DNA from: Oxalicibacterium flavum
Lineage (GTDB): Bacteria > Pseudomonadota > Gammaproteobacteria > Burkholderiales > Burkholderiaceae_D
Direction of reading: 5' to 3'
Assembly: GCF_014635065.1 (NCBI RefSeq)
Contig: NZ_BMCG01000005.1
Coordinates: forward strand, 62,001-126,000
Length of the DNA stretch: 64,000 nt
The position numbers were made by a program, and so were the translations under genes. Shown here piece after piece: positions 1 through 8,775 of the stretch (position 1 is the stretch's first letter; each line of letters opens with the position of its first letter). The notes under the pieces were generated by a model. The model made no database searches. It saw nothing but the letters and a program-made list of their open reading frames with translations, and was not told the origin of the DNA.

Positions 1-1143
1 GCGCATCATCCGGCCGCCTTCATGGCAGCCAACATGTCGCTCGCGATGGACGACACCGACAAGGTCAAGATCCTGGTCGAGGATGCGATCGACATCTGCG
101 GCCTGACCATGCTGCCGCCGGACATCAACCAGTCCGACTACCGCTTTACGCCGGTCGGCGAGCCGGGCAAGAAGGCCACGCAGATTCGCTATGGCCTGGG
201 CGCGGTCAAGGGGTCGGGCAAGGGCGCGATCGATGCCATCATCGTTGCGCGCCAGGGCCAGCCGTTCACCGACCTGTTCGATTTCTGCAAGCGTGTCGAC
301 AAGAAACAGATCAACCGCCGCACCATCGAATCGCTGATCCGCGCCGGTGCCTTCGACTGCTTCAGCGTTGACCGCGGCATCCTGCTGGCCTCGGTCGGCT
401 TCGCGATCGAGTGCGCGGAGCAGGCAGAAGCGTCGGCCAATCAGGTCAGCCTGTTCGGCGGCGACGACAGCGACCTTGAATGCCCGCCCGAATACGTGAA
501 GGCGCAGCCGTGGAGCGAGAAACAGAAGCTGACCGAGGAAAAGGCCGCGCTCGGCTTCTATCTGTCCGGCCATCTGTTCAACGCCTATGCGCCCGAGGTG
601 AGACGCTTCGCGCGCGCCAAGCTGTCGAGCCTGGAGCCGTCGCGCGAGCCGCGCCTGATCGCCGGCGTCATCTCCGGCCTGCGCACGCAGATGACACAGC
701 GCGGCCGCATGGTCATCGTCACGCTCGACGACGGCAGCGCCACGGTCGATGTCACGGTCTATAACGAAGTGTTCGATGCCAATCGCGGCATGTTCAAGGA
801 AGACGAATTCCTCGCCGTGGTCGGCAAGGTATCGGAAGACCGCTTCTCGGGCGGCCTGCGCGTGACGGCGGAAAAGGTGATGGACATCGCCGCCGCGCGC
901 ATCCAGTATGCCAGGTGCGTGCGCGTGTCGCTGCAGGCGTCGGCCGACGTCGGCGTGCTGATGGCGACGCTGCAGGCCGCCGCGCGCGCCGACGGCAGCC
1001 CCGTGTTCGTCGAGTACCGGAACGACAAGGGCGTCTCGGAACTGTCGCTGGCCGAACAGTGGCGCATCAACCCGGACGATGGCGTCCGGCAGAAGCTGAT
1101 CGAGCTCTATTCGGAAAACAACGTGGACATCGTCTATGACTGA
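1..1143 (+). CDS. dnaE: DNA polymerase III alpha subunit, C-terminal part (gene enters from the left edge)
   Basis: The reading frame is open from base 1, so the gene begins before the window and only its last 380 codons are visible. DnaE is the catalytic subunit of the replicative polymerase. The visible part starts in the region reading FMAANMSLAMDDTDKVK, which matches the DnaE fingers/tandem helix-hairpin-helix area. It continues through the helix-hairpin-helix segment (KKQINRRTIESLIRAGAFD) and LGFYLSGHLF, and then an OB-fold segment (IAGVISGLRTQMTQRGRMV) near the C-terminus. The polymerase active-site aspartates lie upstream and cannot be seen. The gene ends with TGA and msbA follows after 33 bases on the same strand. 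Confidence 0.96.
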   Translation, partial: AHHPAAFMAANMSLAMDDTDKVKILVEDAIDICGLTMLPPDINQSDYRFTPVGEPGKKATQIRYGLGAVKGSGKGAIDAIIVARQGQPFTDLFDFCKRVDKKQINRRTIESLIRAGAFDCFSVDRGILLASVGFAIECAEQAEASANQVSLFGGDDSDLECPPEYVKAQPWSEKQKLTEEKAALGFYLSGHLFNAYAPEVRRFARAKLSSLEPSREPRLIAGVISGLRTQMTQRGRMVIVTLDDGSATVDVTVYNEVFDANRGMFKEDEFLAVVGKVSEDRFSGGLRVTAEKVMDIAAARIQYARCVRVSLQASADVGVLMATLQAAARADGSPVFVEYRNDKGVSELSLAEQWRINPDDGVRQKLIELYSENNVDIVYD

Positions 1144-1176
1144 CGCGCCGCGCCGTCCCTCAACCGAGAAAACTGA

Positions 1177-2922
1177 ATGAGATTTCCTGCCCATCTGCGC
1201 CGCCTGTTCGGCATGCTCGGCCCGTACAAGGGCCGGCTCGCCGTGGCCTTCGGCGGCATGATCATGACGGCGCTGACCGAACCGATGTTCCCGGCCGTCA
1301 TGCGCGTGCTGCTCGACAAGGGATTCGGCGGCAAGCCGTCGTTCTCGCTGTGGCTGGTGCCGATTGCCATCGTCGGCATCTTCGTGCTGCGCGGCATATC
1401 GACCTTCACCACCACCTACATGATGACGTGGGTCTCGTCGCGACTGCTCAACACGCTGCGGCGCCAGATGTTCGCGCGCATCCTCGACGTGCCGCTGGGC
1501 TTCTATGCCAATCATTCGGTCGGCCGCGTCATCAACTCGATGATGTTCGAGGTGCAGCAGATCGTCGAGATGGTGACGAAGGTCTTCACCTCGCTGATCC
1601 GCGATTCGCTGACCGTGATCGTGCTGCTGTCCTTCCTGTTCTGGCTCAACTGGCGCCTGACGCTGGTGGCGCTTGTGCTGCTGCCGCTGATCGCGGTCGT
1701 GGTGCGCATGACCGGCAAGCGCGTGCGGCGCCTGACGCGCGAGTACCAGACCGTGAACGCCGAGATGACGCAGGTGATGGAAGAAACCACGCGTGCCAAC
1801 CAGGTCATCAAGATCTTCGGCGGCCATCAGTACGAGATCAACCGCTTCGAACAGCGCGCCGACAAGCTGCGCAGCTACACCATGCGCATGGCCAGCACCC
1901 TGGCGGCAACCACGCCGGTGACGCAGGTGATGGCGGCGTTTGCGGTGGCGATCGTGATCGTGATTGCATTGATCCAGTCCGGCAACAACGAAACCACGGT
2001 CGGCGGTTTCGTTTCCTTCATTACCGCCATGCTGATGCTGCTCACTCCGCTGAAGAACATCGCCGAGGTCAACGGCCCGCTGCAACGCGGCCTGACGGCG
2101 GCCGAAGCCGTGTTCGCCGTGATCGACGCCCAGCCCGAACGCACCACCGGCAAGATGCTGCCGGGCCGTGCTGCCGGCCGGCTCGATTTCGTCAACCTGT
2201 CGTTTACCTATCCGGGTCAGCAGTCTCGCGCGCTGCACGACATCAACCTGACCGTGATGCCGGGCGAAACCATCGCCTTCGTCGGCATGTCGGGCGGCGG
2301 CAAATCGACGCTGGTCAACCTGGTGCCGGGCTTCTATCCCGTCGCCGAGGGCGAGATCCGTCTCGACGGCGAGGCGATCGACGACATCGCGCTGACCAGC
2401 CTGCGCCAGCAGATCGCCATGGTCAGCCAGCACGTGGTGCTGTTCGACGACACGATTGCCGCCAACATCGCCTATGGTGATGCGCAGCCCGATCCGCAGC
2501 GCATACTGGCTGCCGCGCGCGCCGCGCATCTGGAAGAAGTGATCGCCGGCCTGCCGCAAGGCTTGCAGACCATGATCGGCGACAACGGCGGCCGCCTGTC
2601 CGGTGGCCAGCGCCAGCGCCTGGCGATCGCGCGCGCGATCTACAAGGATGCACCGATCCTGATCCTCGACGAGGCGACCTCGGCGCTCGATTCCGAATCG
2701 GAACGCGCGGTGCAGGCCGCGCTCGACGAACTCATGAAGGGCCGCACCACGCTGGTCATCGCGCATCGTCTCTCGACCATCGAGCGCGCCGACCGCATCG
2801 CCGTGCTCGACGAAGGCCGCATCGTGGAACTCGGTTCGCATGCCGAGCTGCTGGCGCGCAACGAAGTCTATGCGAACCTGTACCACCTGCAGTTCGCTAA
2901 GGAAGAAGAGTCGCAGGGTTGA
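1177..2922 (+). CDS. msbA: Lipid A export ATP-binding/permease protein MsbA
   Basis: This 581-residue half-transporter fuses an N-terminal six-helix ABC exporter domain (about residues 15-320) to a nucleotide-binding domain. MsbA homodimers flip lipid A-core across the inner membrane. Visible ATPase motifs are Walker A GMSGGGKST (370-378), the signature LSGGQRQRLAIAR (from 474), Walker B ILILDEATSALD (D498/E499) and the H-loop histidine in VIAHRLST (H530). The length equals the family norm. The start at MRFPAHLRR lies just after dnaE. In enterobacteria msbA is followed by lpxK; here a glycosyltransferase-like gene takes that place, and no lpxK is present in the window. Confidence 0.93.
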   Translation: MRFPAHLRRLFGMLGPYKGRLAVAFGGMIMTALTEPMFPAVMRVLLDKGFGGKPSFSLWLVPIAIVGIFVLRGISTFTTTYMMTWVSSRLLNTLRRQMFARILDVPLGFYANHSVGRVINSMMFEVQQIVEMVTKVFTSLIRDSLTVIVLLSFLFWLNWRLTLVALVLLPLIAVVVRMTGKRVRRLTREYQTVNAEMTQVMEETTRANQVIKIFGGHQYEINRFEQRADKLRSYTMRMASTLAATTPVTQVMAAFAVAIVIVIALIQSGNNETTVGGFVSFITAMLMLLTPLKNIAEVNGPLQRGLTAAEAVFAVIDAQPERTTGKMLPGRAAGRLDFVNLSFTYPGQQSRALHDINLTVMPGETIAFVGMSGGGKSTLVNLVPGFYPVAEGEIRLDGEAIDDIALTSLRQQIAMVSQHVVLFDDTIAANIAYGDAQPDPQRILAAARAAHLEEVIAGLPQGLQTMIGDNGGRLSGGQRQRLAIARAIYKDAPILILDEATSALDSESERAVQAALDELMKGRTTLVIAHRLSTIERADRIAVLDEGRIVELGSHAELLARNEVYANLYHLQFAKEEESQG

Positions 2923-2984
2923 GCGCCGCGCAGGATGTCTGCGCACACATCATCACGAGGCCGCAACGGGCGGGAGAATAAAAA

Positions 2985-3761
2985 ATGGCGGATATATTGG
3001 ACAACACTGCAAATGCGACGAGGGAAACGCGCGACGATGATCGTGTGATCCTCTGCATGAAATGGGGCACTAAGTACGGTCCCGAATACATCAATCGGCT
3101 GTACGGCATGGTGCGCCGCAATCTGCGCGGCGATTTCCGCTTCGTCTGCCTGACCGACGACAGCAGCGGCATCCGTTCCGAGGTCGAATGCCTGCCGATT
3201 CCCGATCTGCGCCTGCCGGACGGTCTGCCCGAGCGCGGCTGGAAGAAGCTGACGACCTTCGAGGCCGATCTGCACGGACTCAGGGGCACGGCGCTGTTCC
3301 TCGATATCGACATCGTCATCACCGACAGCATCGACGCCTTCTTCGAGCATCCGGGCGAATTCCTCATCATCCACGACTGGAAACGGCCATGGCGCGTGAC
3401 CGGCAATTCCTCGGTCTATCGCTTCCGCCTCGGCGTGCATGCCGACGTGCTCGCGCAGTTCCGTGCCACGCAGGCCGAGGCGCGCGCCAGTTTCCGCAAC
3501 GAGCAGGCTTTCCTGTCGGACGTGCTGCACAAGCAGGGCAAGCTTGCCTACTGGCCGGCCTCGTGGTGCGCGAGCTACAAATACCATTGCATCCCGCCTT
3601 GGCCGACCAACTACTGGCGCGATCCTTTCGTGCCGGCGGGCACCAAGATCGTGATCTTCCACGGCGAGGTCAATCCGCCCGACGCGCTCGAAGGCCGGCG
3701 CAACCGTGCCTTCCGCTACGTGCGCAAGGCGCCGTGGATTGCGGACTACTGGAAGGAATGA
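2985..3761 (+). CDS. Putative GT-A type glycosyltransferase
   Basis: This 258-residue soluble protein has no signal peptide. The middle carries ALFLDIDIVI, a DxD-like metal/nucleotide-sugar motif as in GT-A glycosyltransferases of the GT8 type. The C-terminus has a conserved-looking IFHGEVNPPDAL, reminiscent of the histidine that completes metal binding in that class. The tryptophan- and tyrosine-rich stretch WPASWCASYKYHCIPPWP would suit sugar binding. Its place 62 bases after msbA suggests LPS-core or surface-glycan decoration, which is inference. The start ATG is preceded by GGGAGAA about 10 bases upstream. The substrate cannot be stated. Confidence 0.7.
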   Translation: MADILDNTANATRETRDDDRVILCMKWGTKYGPEYINRLYGMVRRNLRGDFRFVCLTDDSSGIRSEVECLPIPDLRLPDGLPERGWKKLTTFEADLHGLRGTALFLDIDIVITDSIDAFFEHPGEFLIIHDWKRPWRVTGNSSVYRFRLGVHADVLAQFRATQAEARASFRNEQAFLSDVLHKQGKLAYWPASWCASYKYHCIPPWPTNYWRDPFVPAGTKIVIFHGEVNPPDALEGRRNRAFRYVRKAPWIADYWKE

Positions 3762-3792
3762 GCGGGACAGGGCGGAAACGACAGGAATGACG

Positions 3793-3830
3793 AGCGGGGC
3801 GCGCTGATCGGTCGCCCCGCTTGCCGTTTA
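3793..3830 (+). terminator. Terminator hairpin between the glycosyltransferase gene and rng
   Basis: A nine-base GC stem AGCGGGGCG (3793-3801) pairs with CGCCCCGCT (3813-3821), followed on the plus strand by a short T-poor tail. A second small palindrome TGCCGTTTACGGCA lies at 3822-3835. The pair sits between two convergent genes, where a terminator is expected, although the U-tract is weak. Confidence 0.5.
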
Positions 3831-3838
3831 CGGCAGGA

Positions 3839-5302
3839 TCACATCAGGATCACGTCGTACTGTTCCTGGTGGTAGGTGGTTTCCACCTGCAGCGAGACCG
3901 GCTTGCCGATGAAGGCGCTGAGCATCGCCAGATGCTGCGATTCCTCCTCGAGGAACATGTCGATCACGACCTGCGAGGCAAGGATGCGGAACTCGCGCGG
4001 GTTGAACTGCTTGGCCTCGCGCGTGAGTTCGCGCAGGATTTCGTAGCAGATGGTGCGCGCGGTCTTGACCTGTCCCTTGCCGCTGCAGGCCGGGCAAGGT
4101 TCGCACAGGATGTGCGCGAGCGATTCGCGCGTGCGCTTGCGTGTCATTTCCACCAGCCCCAGTGCGGAAAATCCCGAGACCGACACCTTGGTCCGGTCGC
4201 GCGCCAGCGCGCGCTTGAGTTCGTTGAGCACCGCCGCCTTGTGATCATCGTTTTCCATGTCGATGAAATCGAGGATCACGATGCCGCCGAGATTGCGCAG
4301 CCGCAGCTGGCGCGCGATCGCATGCGAGGCTTCGAGATTGGTCTTGAAGATCGTGTCGTCGAAATTGCGGCCGTTGACGAAGCTGCCGGTGTTGACGTCG
4401 ATGGTGGTCATCGCCTCGGTCTGGTCAACGATCAGGTAGCCGCCGGACTTGAGATCGACGCGGCGGCCGAGCGCGCGCTGGATTTCCTCTTCCACGCCGT
4501 ACAGGTCGAATAGCGGCCGCTCGCCCGGATAATGCTGGAGCTTGGGCAGGATGGACGGCGTATATTGCTCGGCGAAGACGACCAGCTTCTGGTAGTTCTC
4601 GCGCGAATCGACCTGGATGCGCGGCGTGTTCTCGTTGACGAAGTCGCGCAGCACGCGCTGTGCGAGATCGAGGTCCTGGTACAGCAGACTCGGCGCAGGT
4701 CTGGTCTGCGCCTGCTGCGTGATGTTGCTCCAGGTCTTGCGCAGGTAGTCGATGTCGGATTTGAGGTCTTCTTCGGACGCATCCTCGGCCATGGTGCGGA
4801 TGATGAAGCCGCCTTTCTCGCCGGGCTGCGTGAGCTTCTGCACCTTCTCGCGCAGGCTCTCGCGTTCGGCCTCGTTCTCGATGCGCTGCGAGATGCCGAT
4901 GTGCGATTCCTGCGGCAGATAGACCAGCATGCGGCCGGCGATCGAGATCTGCGTCGACAGCCGCGCGCCCTTGGTGCCGATCGGGTCCTTGATGACCTGC
5001 ACCGTGATCGACTGGCCATCGTGCAGCATGCGTTCGATCGGTATCGGCGAAGCGGGCTGTCCGTCCTGCGTGCGTGCGCTCCAGATGTCGGCCACGTGCA
5101 GGAAGGCCGCGCGTTCGAGTCCGATATCGACGAAGGCCGACTGCATGCCGGGCAGCACGCGTACGACCTTGCCCAGATAGATGTTGCCTGCCATGCCGCG
5201 CGACAGCGTACGTTCGACGTGCAGTTCCTGTACCGCGCCCTGCAACACCAGGGCGACGCGGGTTTCCTGCGGGGTGACGTTGACCAGAATGACTTCGCTC
5301 AT
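3839..5302 (-). CDS. rng: Ribonuclease G
   Basis: This 487-residue endoribonuclease matures the 5' end of 16S rRNA and degrades mRNAs. It has an N-terminal S1 RNA-binding domain (about 38-125), catalytic magnesium ligands at D302 (MTTIDVNTG) and D345 (LDFIDM), and the zinc-link cysteines C403 and C406 in CEPCPAC. The longer open frame upstream lies inside maf, so the start is placed at MSEVILVN. Its ATG overlaps the maf stop codon by four bases (ATGA), which indicates translational coupling. The length and lack of a long C-terminal scaffold separate it from RNase E. Confidence 0.95.
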   Translation of the reverse strand: MSEVILVNVTPQETRVALVLQGAVQELHVERTLSRGMAGNIYLGKVVRVLPGMQSAFVDIGLERAAFLHVADIWSARTQDGQPASPIPIERMLHDGQSITVQVIKDPIGTKGARLSTQISIAGRMLVYLPQESHIGISQRIENEAERESLREKVQKLTQPGEKGGFIIRTMAEDASEEDLKSDIDYLRKTWSNITQQAQTRPAPSLLYQDLDLAQRVLRDFVNENTPRIQVDSRENYQKLVVFAEQYTPSILPKLQHYPGERPLFDLYGVEEEIQRALGRRVDLKSGGYLIVDQTEAMTTIDVNTGSFVNGRNFDDTIFKTNLEASHAIARQLRLRNLGGIVILDFIDMENDDHKAAVLNELKRALARDRTKVSVSGFSALGLVEMTRKRTRESLAHILCEPCPACSGKGQVKTARTICYEILRELTREAKQFNPREFRILASQVVIDMFLEEESQHLAMLSAFIGKPVSLQVETTYHQEQYDVILM

Positions 5303-5919
5303 AGGATCTGCATGCCTGCCTGTTTCAGTAATTGTCCGGTTTCGTACAAGGGCAGGCCCATGATGCCCGAATGGCTGCCGGCGATGTCTTCGATGAACAG
5401 CGCAGCCTGGCCCTGGATGCCATAGCCGCCGGCCTTGTCGTAGGGTTCGGTGGTCGCGCAGTAGCGACGAATGGTTTGTTCCGACAGGCTTGCGAAGGCG
5501 ACGTCCGAGCGTTGCGTGACTTGGTAGGTGGCTTCTCCATGCAGCACGACCACATGGGTGAGCACCTGATGCGTGCGGCCGGAAAGCGCCTGCATCATCG
5601 CGATCGCCTCGGCCTCGTCGGCCGGCTTGCCGAGAATGCGGCCGTCGAGCACCACGGTAGTGTCGGCCGCCAGCACCGGACGCGGCGGCAGCTTGCGCCA
5701 CTGCATGGTCTGCCGCGCAAACTGCGCCTTTTCCAGCGTGACGCGCGCCACGTAGTCTTCGGCACGTTCGTCGGGCAACACCTCTTCGCTGACGTCGGGA
5801 CCGCGCGCGGCGTGGTCACGCAGGATCAGCAGCTCGAATTCGACGCCGATCTGGCGCAGCAATTCGCGGCGGCGCGGGCTCTTGGAAGCGAGATAGATTT
5901 TCCGGACGGGCGTCTTCAT
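5299..5919 (-). CDS. maf: Maf-family nucleoside triphosphate pyrophosphatase (YhdE type)
   Basis: This 206-residue protein hydrolyses non-canonical or modified nucleoside triphosphates; YhdE-type members prefer dTTP and UTP. The N-terminal signature LASKSPRRRELL (from residue 10) and the catalytic region LAADTTVVLDG are both present. The start chosen is MKTPVRKIYLAS, because the frame further upstream overlaps rlmH. The gene lies between rlmH and rng and its stop overlaps the rng start. The maf(yhdE)-rng pairing is also seen in E. coli, which supports both calls. Confidence 0.93.
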   Translation of the reverse strand: MKTPVRKIYLASKSPRRRELLRQIGVEFELLILRDHAARGPDVSEEVLPDERAEDYVARVTLEKAQFARQTMQWRKLPPRPVLAADTTVVLDGRILGKPADEAEAIAMMQALSGRTHQVLTHVVVLHGEATYQVTQRSDVAFASLSEQTIRRYCATTEPYDKAGGYGIQGQAALFIEDIAGSHSGIMGLPLYETGQLLKQAGMQIL

Positions 5920-5924
5920 GCTGA

Positions 5925-6395
5925 TCAGACGCGATGGTAGGGATGGTTCTGCGTGATCGACCAGGCACGGTACAACTGCTCGGCCAGCATCACGCGCACC
6001 ATGCCGTGCGGCAGCGTCATGCTCGACAGGCGTATCAGCATGTCGGCGTTGCGCTTGAATTCGGGATCGAGGCCGTCGGCACCGCCGATGACAAAGACGA
6101 CGTCGCGTCCGTCCTGTTGCCATTGCGTCAGCGATTGCGACAGCTGCACGCTGGTCAGATCCTTGCCGTGCTCGTCGAGGGCGACGATGCGCGCCCCCTT
6201 GGGAATGGCGGCCTCGATCTTGCCGCGCTCGAGCGCCATCGCCGTCTCGGCGGTCTTGCTGCCGGAACGTTCGACGGGCTTGATTTCCTTGAGGACGATG
6301 CGGCAGTCATGCGGCATGCGTTTGGCATATTCGCCGAAGCCGCTTTCGATCCAGGCAGGCATCTTGTGCCCGACCGCAGCGATGACGAACTGCAT
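5925..6395 (-). CDS. rlmH: 23S rRNA (pseudouridine1915-N3)-methyltransferase RlmH
   Basis: This 156-residue SPOUT methyltransferase methylates pseudouridine 1915 of 23S rRNA in assembled 70S ribosomes. The SAM-binding trefoil-knot segment [11 protein letters not shown] and the C-terminal [17 protein letters not shown] are characteristic. The length is normal for the family. It is 12 bases from rsfS and five bases from maf in the same direction, so it belongs to the nadD-rsfS-rlmH-maf-rng run. The rsfS-rlmH adjacency is very widely conserved in bacteria. Confidence 0.95.
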   Translation of the reverse strand: MQFVIAAVGHKMPAWIESGFGEYAKRMPHDCRIVLKEIKPVERSGSKTAETAMALERGKIEAAIPKGARIVALDEHGKDLTSVQLSQSLTQWQQDGRDVVFVIGGADGLDPEFKRNADMLIRLSSMTLPHGMVRVMLAEQLYRAWSITQNHPYHRV

Positions 6396-6407
6396 GCCGC
6401 GCGCCGC

Positions 6408-7073
6408 TTACTCGGCGGATTTCTTGGCAGCGCGCTTGGCGACAACCTTTTTGGCCGGTGCCTTGGCAGCCACCTTTTTCGCAGGAGTCTTGCGCGCAGG
6501 CGCTTTTTCCTTCTTGTAGGCTTCTGCCGTCTTGCTGGCGGCGACCTTCACGGTCTTGCCGACGGCTTTCTTGGCCGGTGCCTTCTTCGCCGCGGTTTTG
6601 GTGGCGGCTGTCTTGCGTGCCGGCTTCTTCGGTGCATCGTCGTCCAGCGTGGTCTGGCTGGCAGCCAGATGGCGGCTGGTTTTCTTCGGCGCATCGGTGT
6701 CTTCGGCGGCGGTGCGTTTCGACGTGCGCTTGGCTGCGCCGAACTTCACTTCCTTTTCACCCCAGATTTCCTCGAGGCGATAGTAGGCGCGGATTGCCGG
6801 CTGCATGATGTGGACGATCATGTCGCCCAGATCGACCAGCACCCATTCGCCGGTGTCTTCGCCTTCGATGCTGACGATGTTGCCGCCGTTCGCCTTGACC
6901 TTGTCGCGTACCGACGACGCAAGCGCCTTGGTCTGGCGGTTCGAGGTGCCGGAGGCGATCGCGATGCGATCGAACAGACTGGTCAGGTGCTCGGTGTTGA
7001 AGACCTGAATGTCTTGTGCCTTGACGTCTTCCAGCGCGTCGATGACGAGGGCTTGCAGTTTTTTGATATCCAT
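6408..7073 (-). CDS. rsfS: Ribosomal silencing factor RsfS with a Lys/Ala-rich C-terminal extension
   Basis: RsfS binds ribosomal protein L14 (uL14) and blocks subunit joining during starvation. Residues 1-110 are a standard RsfS domain (VIDALEDVKAQDI near the start, GEWVLVDLGDMIVHIM, YYRLEEIWGE). Residues 111-221 form an unusual tail of PAKK, AAKK and ARKT repeats, strongly basic and low in complexity, like histone H1 or AlgP tails. The family norm is about 105-140 residues, so the tail doubles the protein. The start is MDIKKLQALV; its ATG overlaps the nadD stop by one base (TAATG). No frameshift is needed, and the tail is in frame and ends in TAA. Confidence 0.94.
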   Translation of the reverse strand: MDIKKLQALVIDALEDVKAQDIQVFNTEHLTSLFDRIAIASGTSNRQTKALASSVRDKVKANGGNIVSIEGEDTGEWVLVDLGDMIVHIMQPAIRAYYRLEEIWGEKEVKFGAAKRTSKRTAAEDTDAPKKTSRHLAASQTTLDDDAPKKPARKTAATKTAAKKAPAKKAVGKTVKVAASKTAEAYKKEKAPARKTPAKKVAAKAPAKKVVAKRAAKKSAE

Positions 7074-7735
7074 TAATGTCGGTAGAGGTGATGTTGTTCG
7101 ATATAGTCTAGCACCCCGGAAGGGAGCTGAGGAATCGCGTGGTGGCCGCCCTGTAGTGCGGTGCGAATGGCGGTGGCGGAAATGTCGAGCGAGAGGTCGG
7201 TTGCCAGCAGGGCCAGTCCGGCGGCGGTTTGCCGGATGCGTTCGGCGGAGGCGGCGCGTCGGGCGAACTCTTCCGTCACCGCGGCAGGTATGTGTGCGGC
7301 ATCCGTGGCAAAGCCCGGCCGCGACGCGGCGCAGACATGGGCGTGCTCGAACAGTTCTCGCCAGTGTTGCCAGGTATCCAGATGCTGCAACTGGTCGGCG
7401 CCGATCAGAAACACCAGGGAAACCTCGGGACCCAGTTCGGCGCGGATCGCGCGCAGGGTCTCGACGCTGTAGCTGGGCCGGTCGCGCAGAATTTCCTGGC
7501 GATCGATGGCGACCGGTATAGGGCAATCGGCGAATGCGCGTTCGAGCATGGCGACGCGATCCTCGGCCGAGGCCTGCAGGCCATTCTTCTGCCATGGATT
7601 GCCGGCCGGAATGATGCGCAGCAGGTCGGGTCGCAACAGATCGATGAAGTGCTGCGCCAAGGCAACGTGGGCGCGGTGCACAGGATCGAAGCTGCCGCCC
7701 AGCAGCAGGATGCATTGCCGTGGTTCGCCGTGCAT
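7073..7735 (-). CDS. nadD: Nicotinate-nucleotide adenylyltransferase
   Basis: This 220-residue enzyme adenylates nicotinate mononucleotide to deamido-NAD in NAD synthesis. The nucleotidyltransferase motif GGSFDPVHRAH (residues 13-23) and the second motif ISATAIRTAL near residue 188 are intact. The gene is two bases from hemF upstream and overlaps rsfS downstream by one base, so translation is probably coupled. nadD-rsfS is a conserved pair. Confidence 0.95.
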   Translation of the reverse strand: MHGEPRQCILLLGGSFDPVHRAHVALAQHFIDLLRPDLLRIIPAGNPWQKNGLQASAEDRVAMLERAFADCPIPVAIDRQEILRDRPSYSVETLRAIRAELGPEVSLVFLIGADQLQHLDTWQHWRELFEHAHVCAASRPGFATDAAHIPAAVTEEFARRAASAERIRQTAAGLALLATDLSLDISATAIRTALQGGHHAIPQLPSGVLDYIEQHHLYRH

Positions 7736-7737
7736 GG

Positions 7738-8649
7738 TCAGAGCCAGTCCCTGTGGATCAGGAAGTCGGAATGGAGTCGCGCTTCCGGCGATCCGGGCTC
7801 GGGCTGCCAGTCATAGCGCCAGGTCACCACCGGCGGCATCGACATCAGGATCGATTCGGTGCGTCCGCCCGATTGCAGGCCGAACAGCGTGCCGCGATCG
7901 AACACGAGATTGAATTCCACGTAGCGGCCGCGCCGGTAGGTCTGGAAGTCGCGTTCGCGTTGGCCGAAGGCGATGTCGCGACGGCGTGCCACGATGGGCA
8001 GATAGGCATCGAGAAAATGGTCGCCGACGCTGCGTTGCAGGGCGAAGCAATGTTCGAAGCCGCCTTCGTTGAGATCGTCGAAGAAGATGCCGCCGACGCC
8101 GCGTGGTTCCTTGCGGTGCTTGAGATAGAAGTATTCGTCGCACCATGTCTTGTAGCGCGCATGCAGACCGCTTCCGAAAGGCTGCAAGGCATCGCGGCAG
8201 GTGCGGTGGAAATGCTGCGCATCTTCCTCGAAGCCGTAGTAGGGTGTGAGGTCCATGCCGCCGCCGAACCACCAGATCGGTTCCTGGCCGTCGGCGGTGG
8301 CGATGAAGAAGCGCACGTTCATGTGCACGGTCGGCACATAGGGGTTGTGCGGATGCAGCACCAGCGACACGCCCATCGCTTCCCATTGGCGACCGGCAAT
8401 GCCGGGACGGTTGGCTGCCGCCGACGGCGGCAGGTTGCTGCCGGTCACATGCGAAAAGCCGACGCCGCCGCGCTCGAACAGATTGCCGTTCTCGATGATG
8501 CGCGAGATACCGCCTCCGCCTTCTGGGCGTTGCCATTCGTCGGCAAGGAATTCCTTGCCGTCGGCCTGCTGGAGCGCGCTCACGATGCGCTGTTGCAGGT
8601 CTTGCAGATACTGCTTGACGGCGGCGGACGGGAGGGAAGTCACAGGCAT
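7738..8649 (-). CDS. hemF: Aerobic (oxygen-dependent) coproporphyrinogen III oxidase
   Basis: HemF converts coproporphyrinogen III to protoporphyrinogen IX using O2, in haem synthesis. The 303-residue protein carries family landmarks such as [39 protein letters not shown] and [14 protein letters not shown]. The open frame extends 27 codons further to 8730, but the start at [11 protein letters not shown] fits the family length and leaves room for the hairpin at 8732-8760. It is followed after two bases by nadD. Confidence 0.94.
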   Translation of the reverse strand: MPVTSLPSAAVKQYLQDLQQRIVSALQQADGKEFLADEWQRPEGGGGISRIIENGNLFERGGVGFSHVTGSNLPPSAAANRPGIAGRQWEAMGVSLVLHPHNPYVPTVHMNVRFFIATADGQEPIWWFGGGMDLTPYYGFEEDAQHFHRTCRDALQPFGSGLHARYKTWCDEYFYLKHRKEPRGVGGIFFDDLNEGGFEHCFALQRSVGDHFLDAYLPIVARRRDIAFGQRERDFQTYRRGRYVEFNLVFDRGTLFGLQSGGRTESILMSMPPVVTWRYDWQPEPGSPEARLHSDFLIHRDWL

Positions 8650-8731
8650 GGTTTCCAGTTTGTCGAGGCGCTCCGGTCGCGAATGACGGTGCTTCGATGA
8701 TGCCGATGCCGGCATCGCGGGTTGCTGCAAT

Positions 8732-8760
8732 CCGCCGCGCCTGTCAGGCTGGCGCGGCGG
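8732..8760 (-). other. GC-rich hairpin between purD and hemF
   Basis: A perfect ten-base stem, CCGCCGCGCC (8732-8741) against GGCGCGGCGG (8751-8760), has a nine-base loop. It lies 16 bases past the purD stop and 82 bases before the preferred hemF start. No T-run follows in either direction, so it may stabilise the mRNA end or attenuate transcription rather than act as a simple intrinsic terminator. Confidence 0.5.
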
Positions 8761-8775
8761 AGAGGGTGATGCCGA

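Noticed and set aside
6408-6743. The RsfS tail as a separate histone-like gene or a frameshifted fusion
   Set aside because: The frame is continuous with the RsfS domain, with no internal start plus ribosome site before the repeats.
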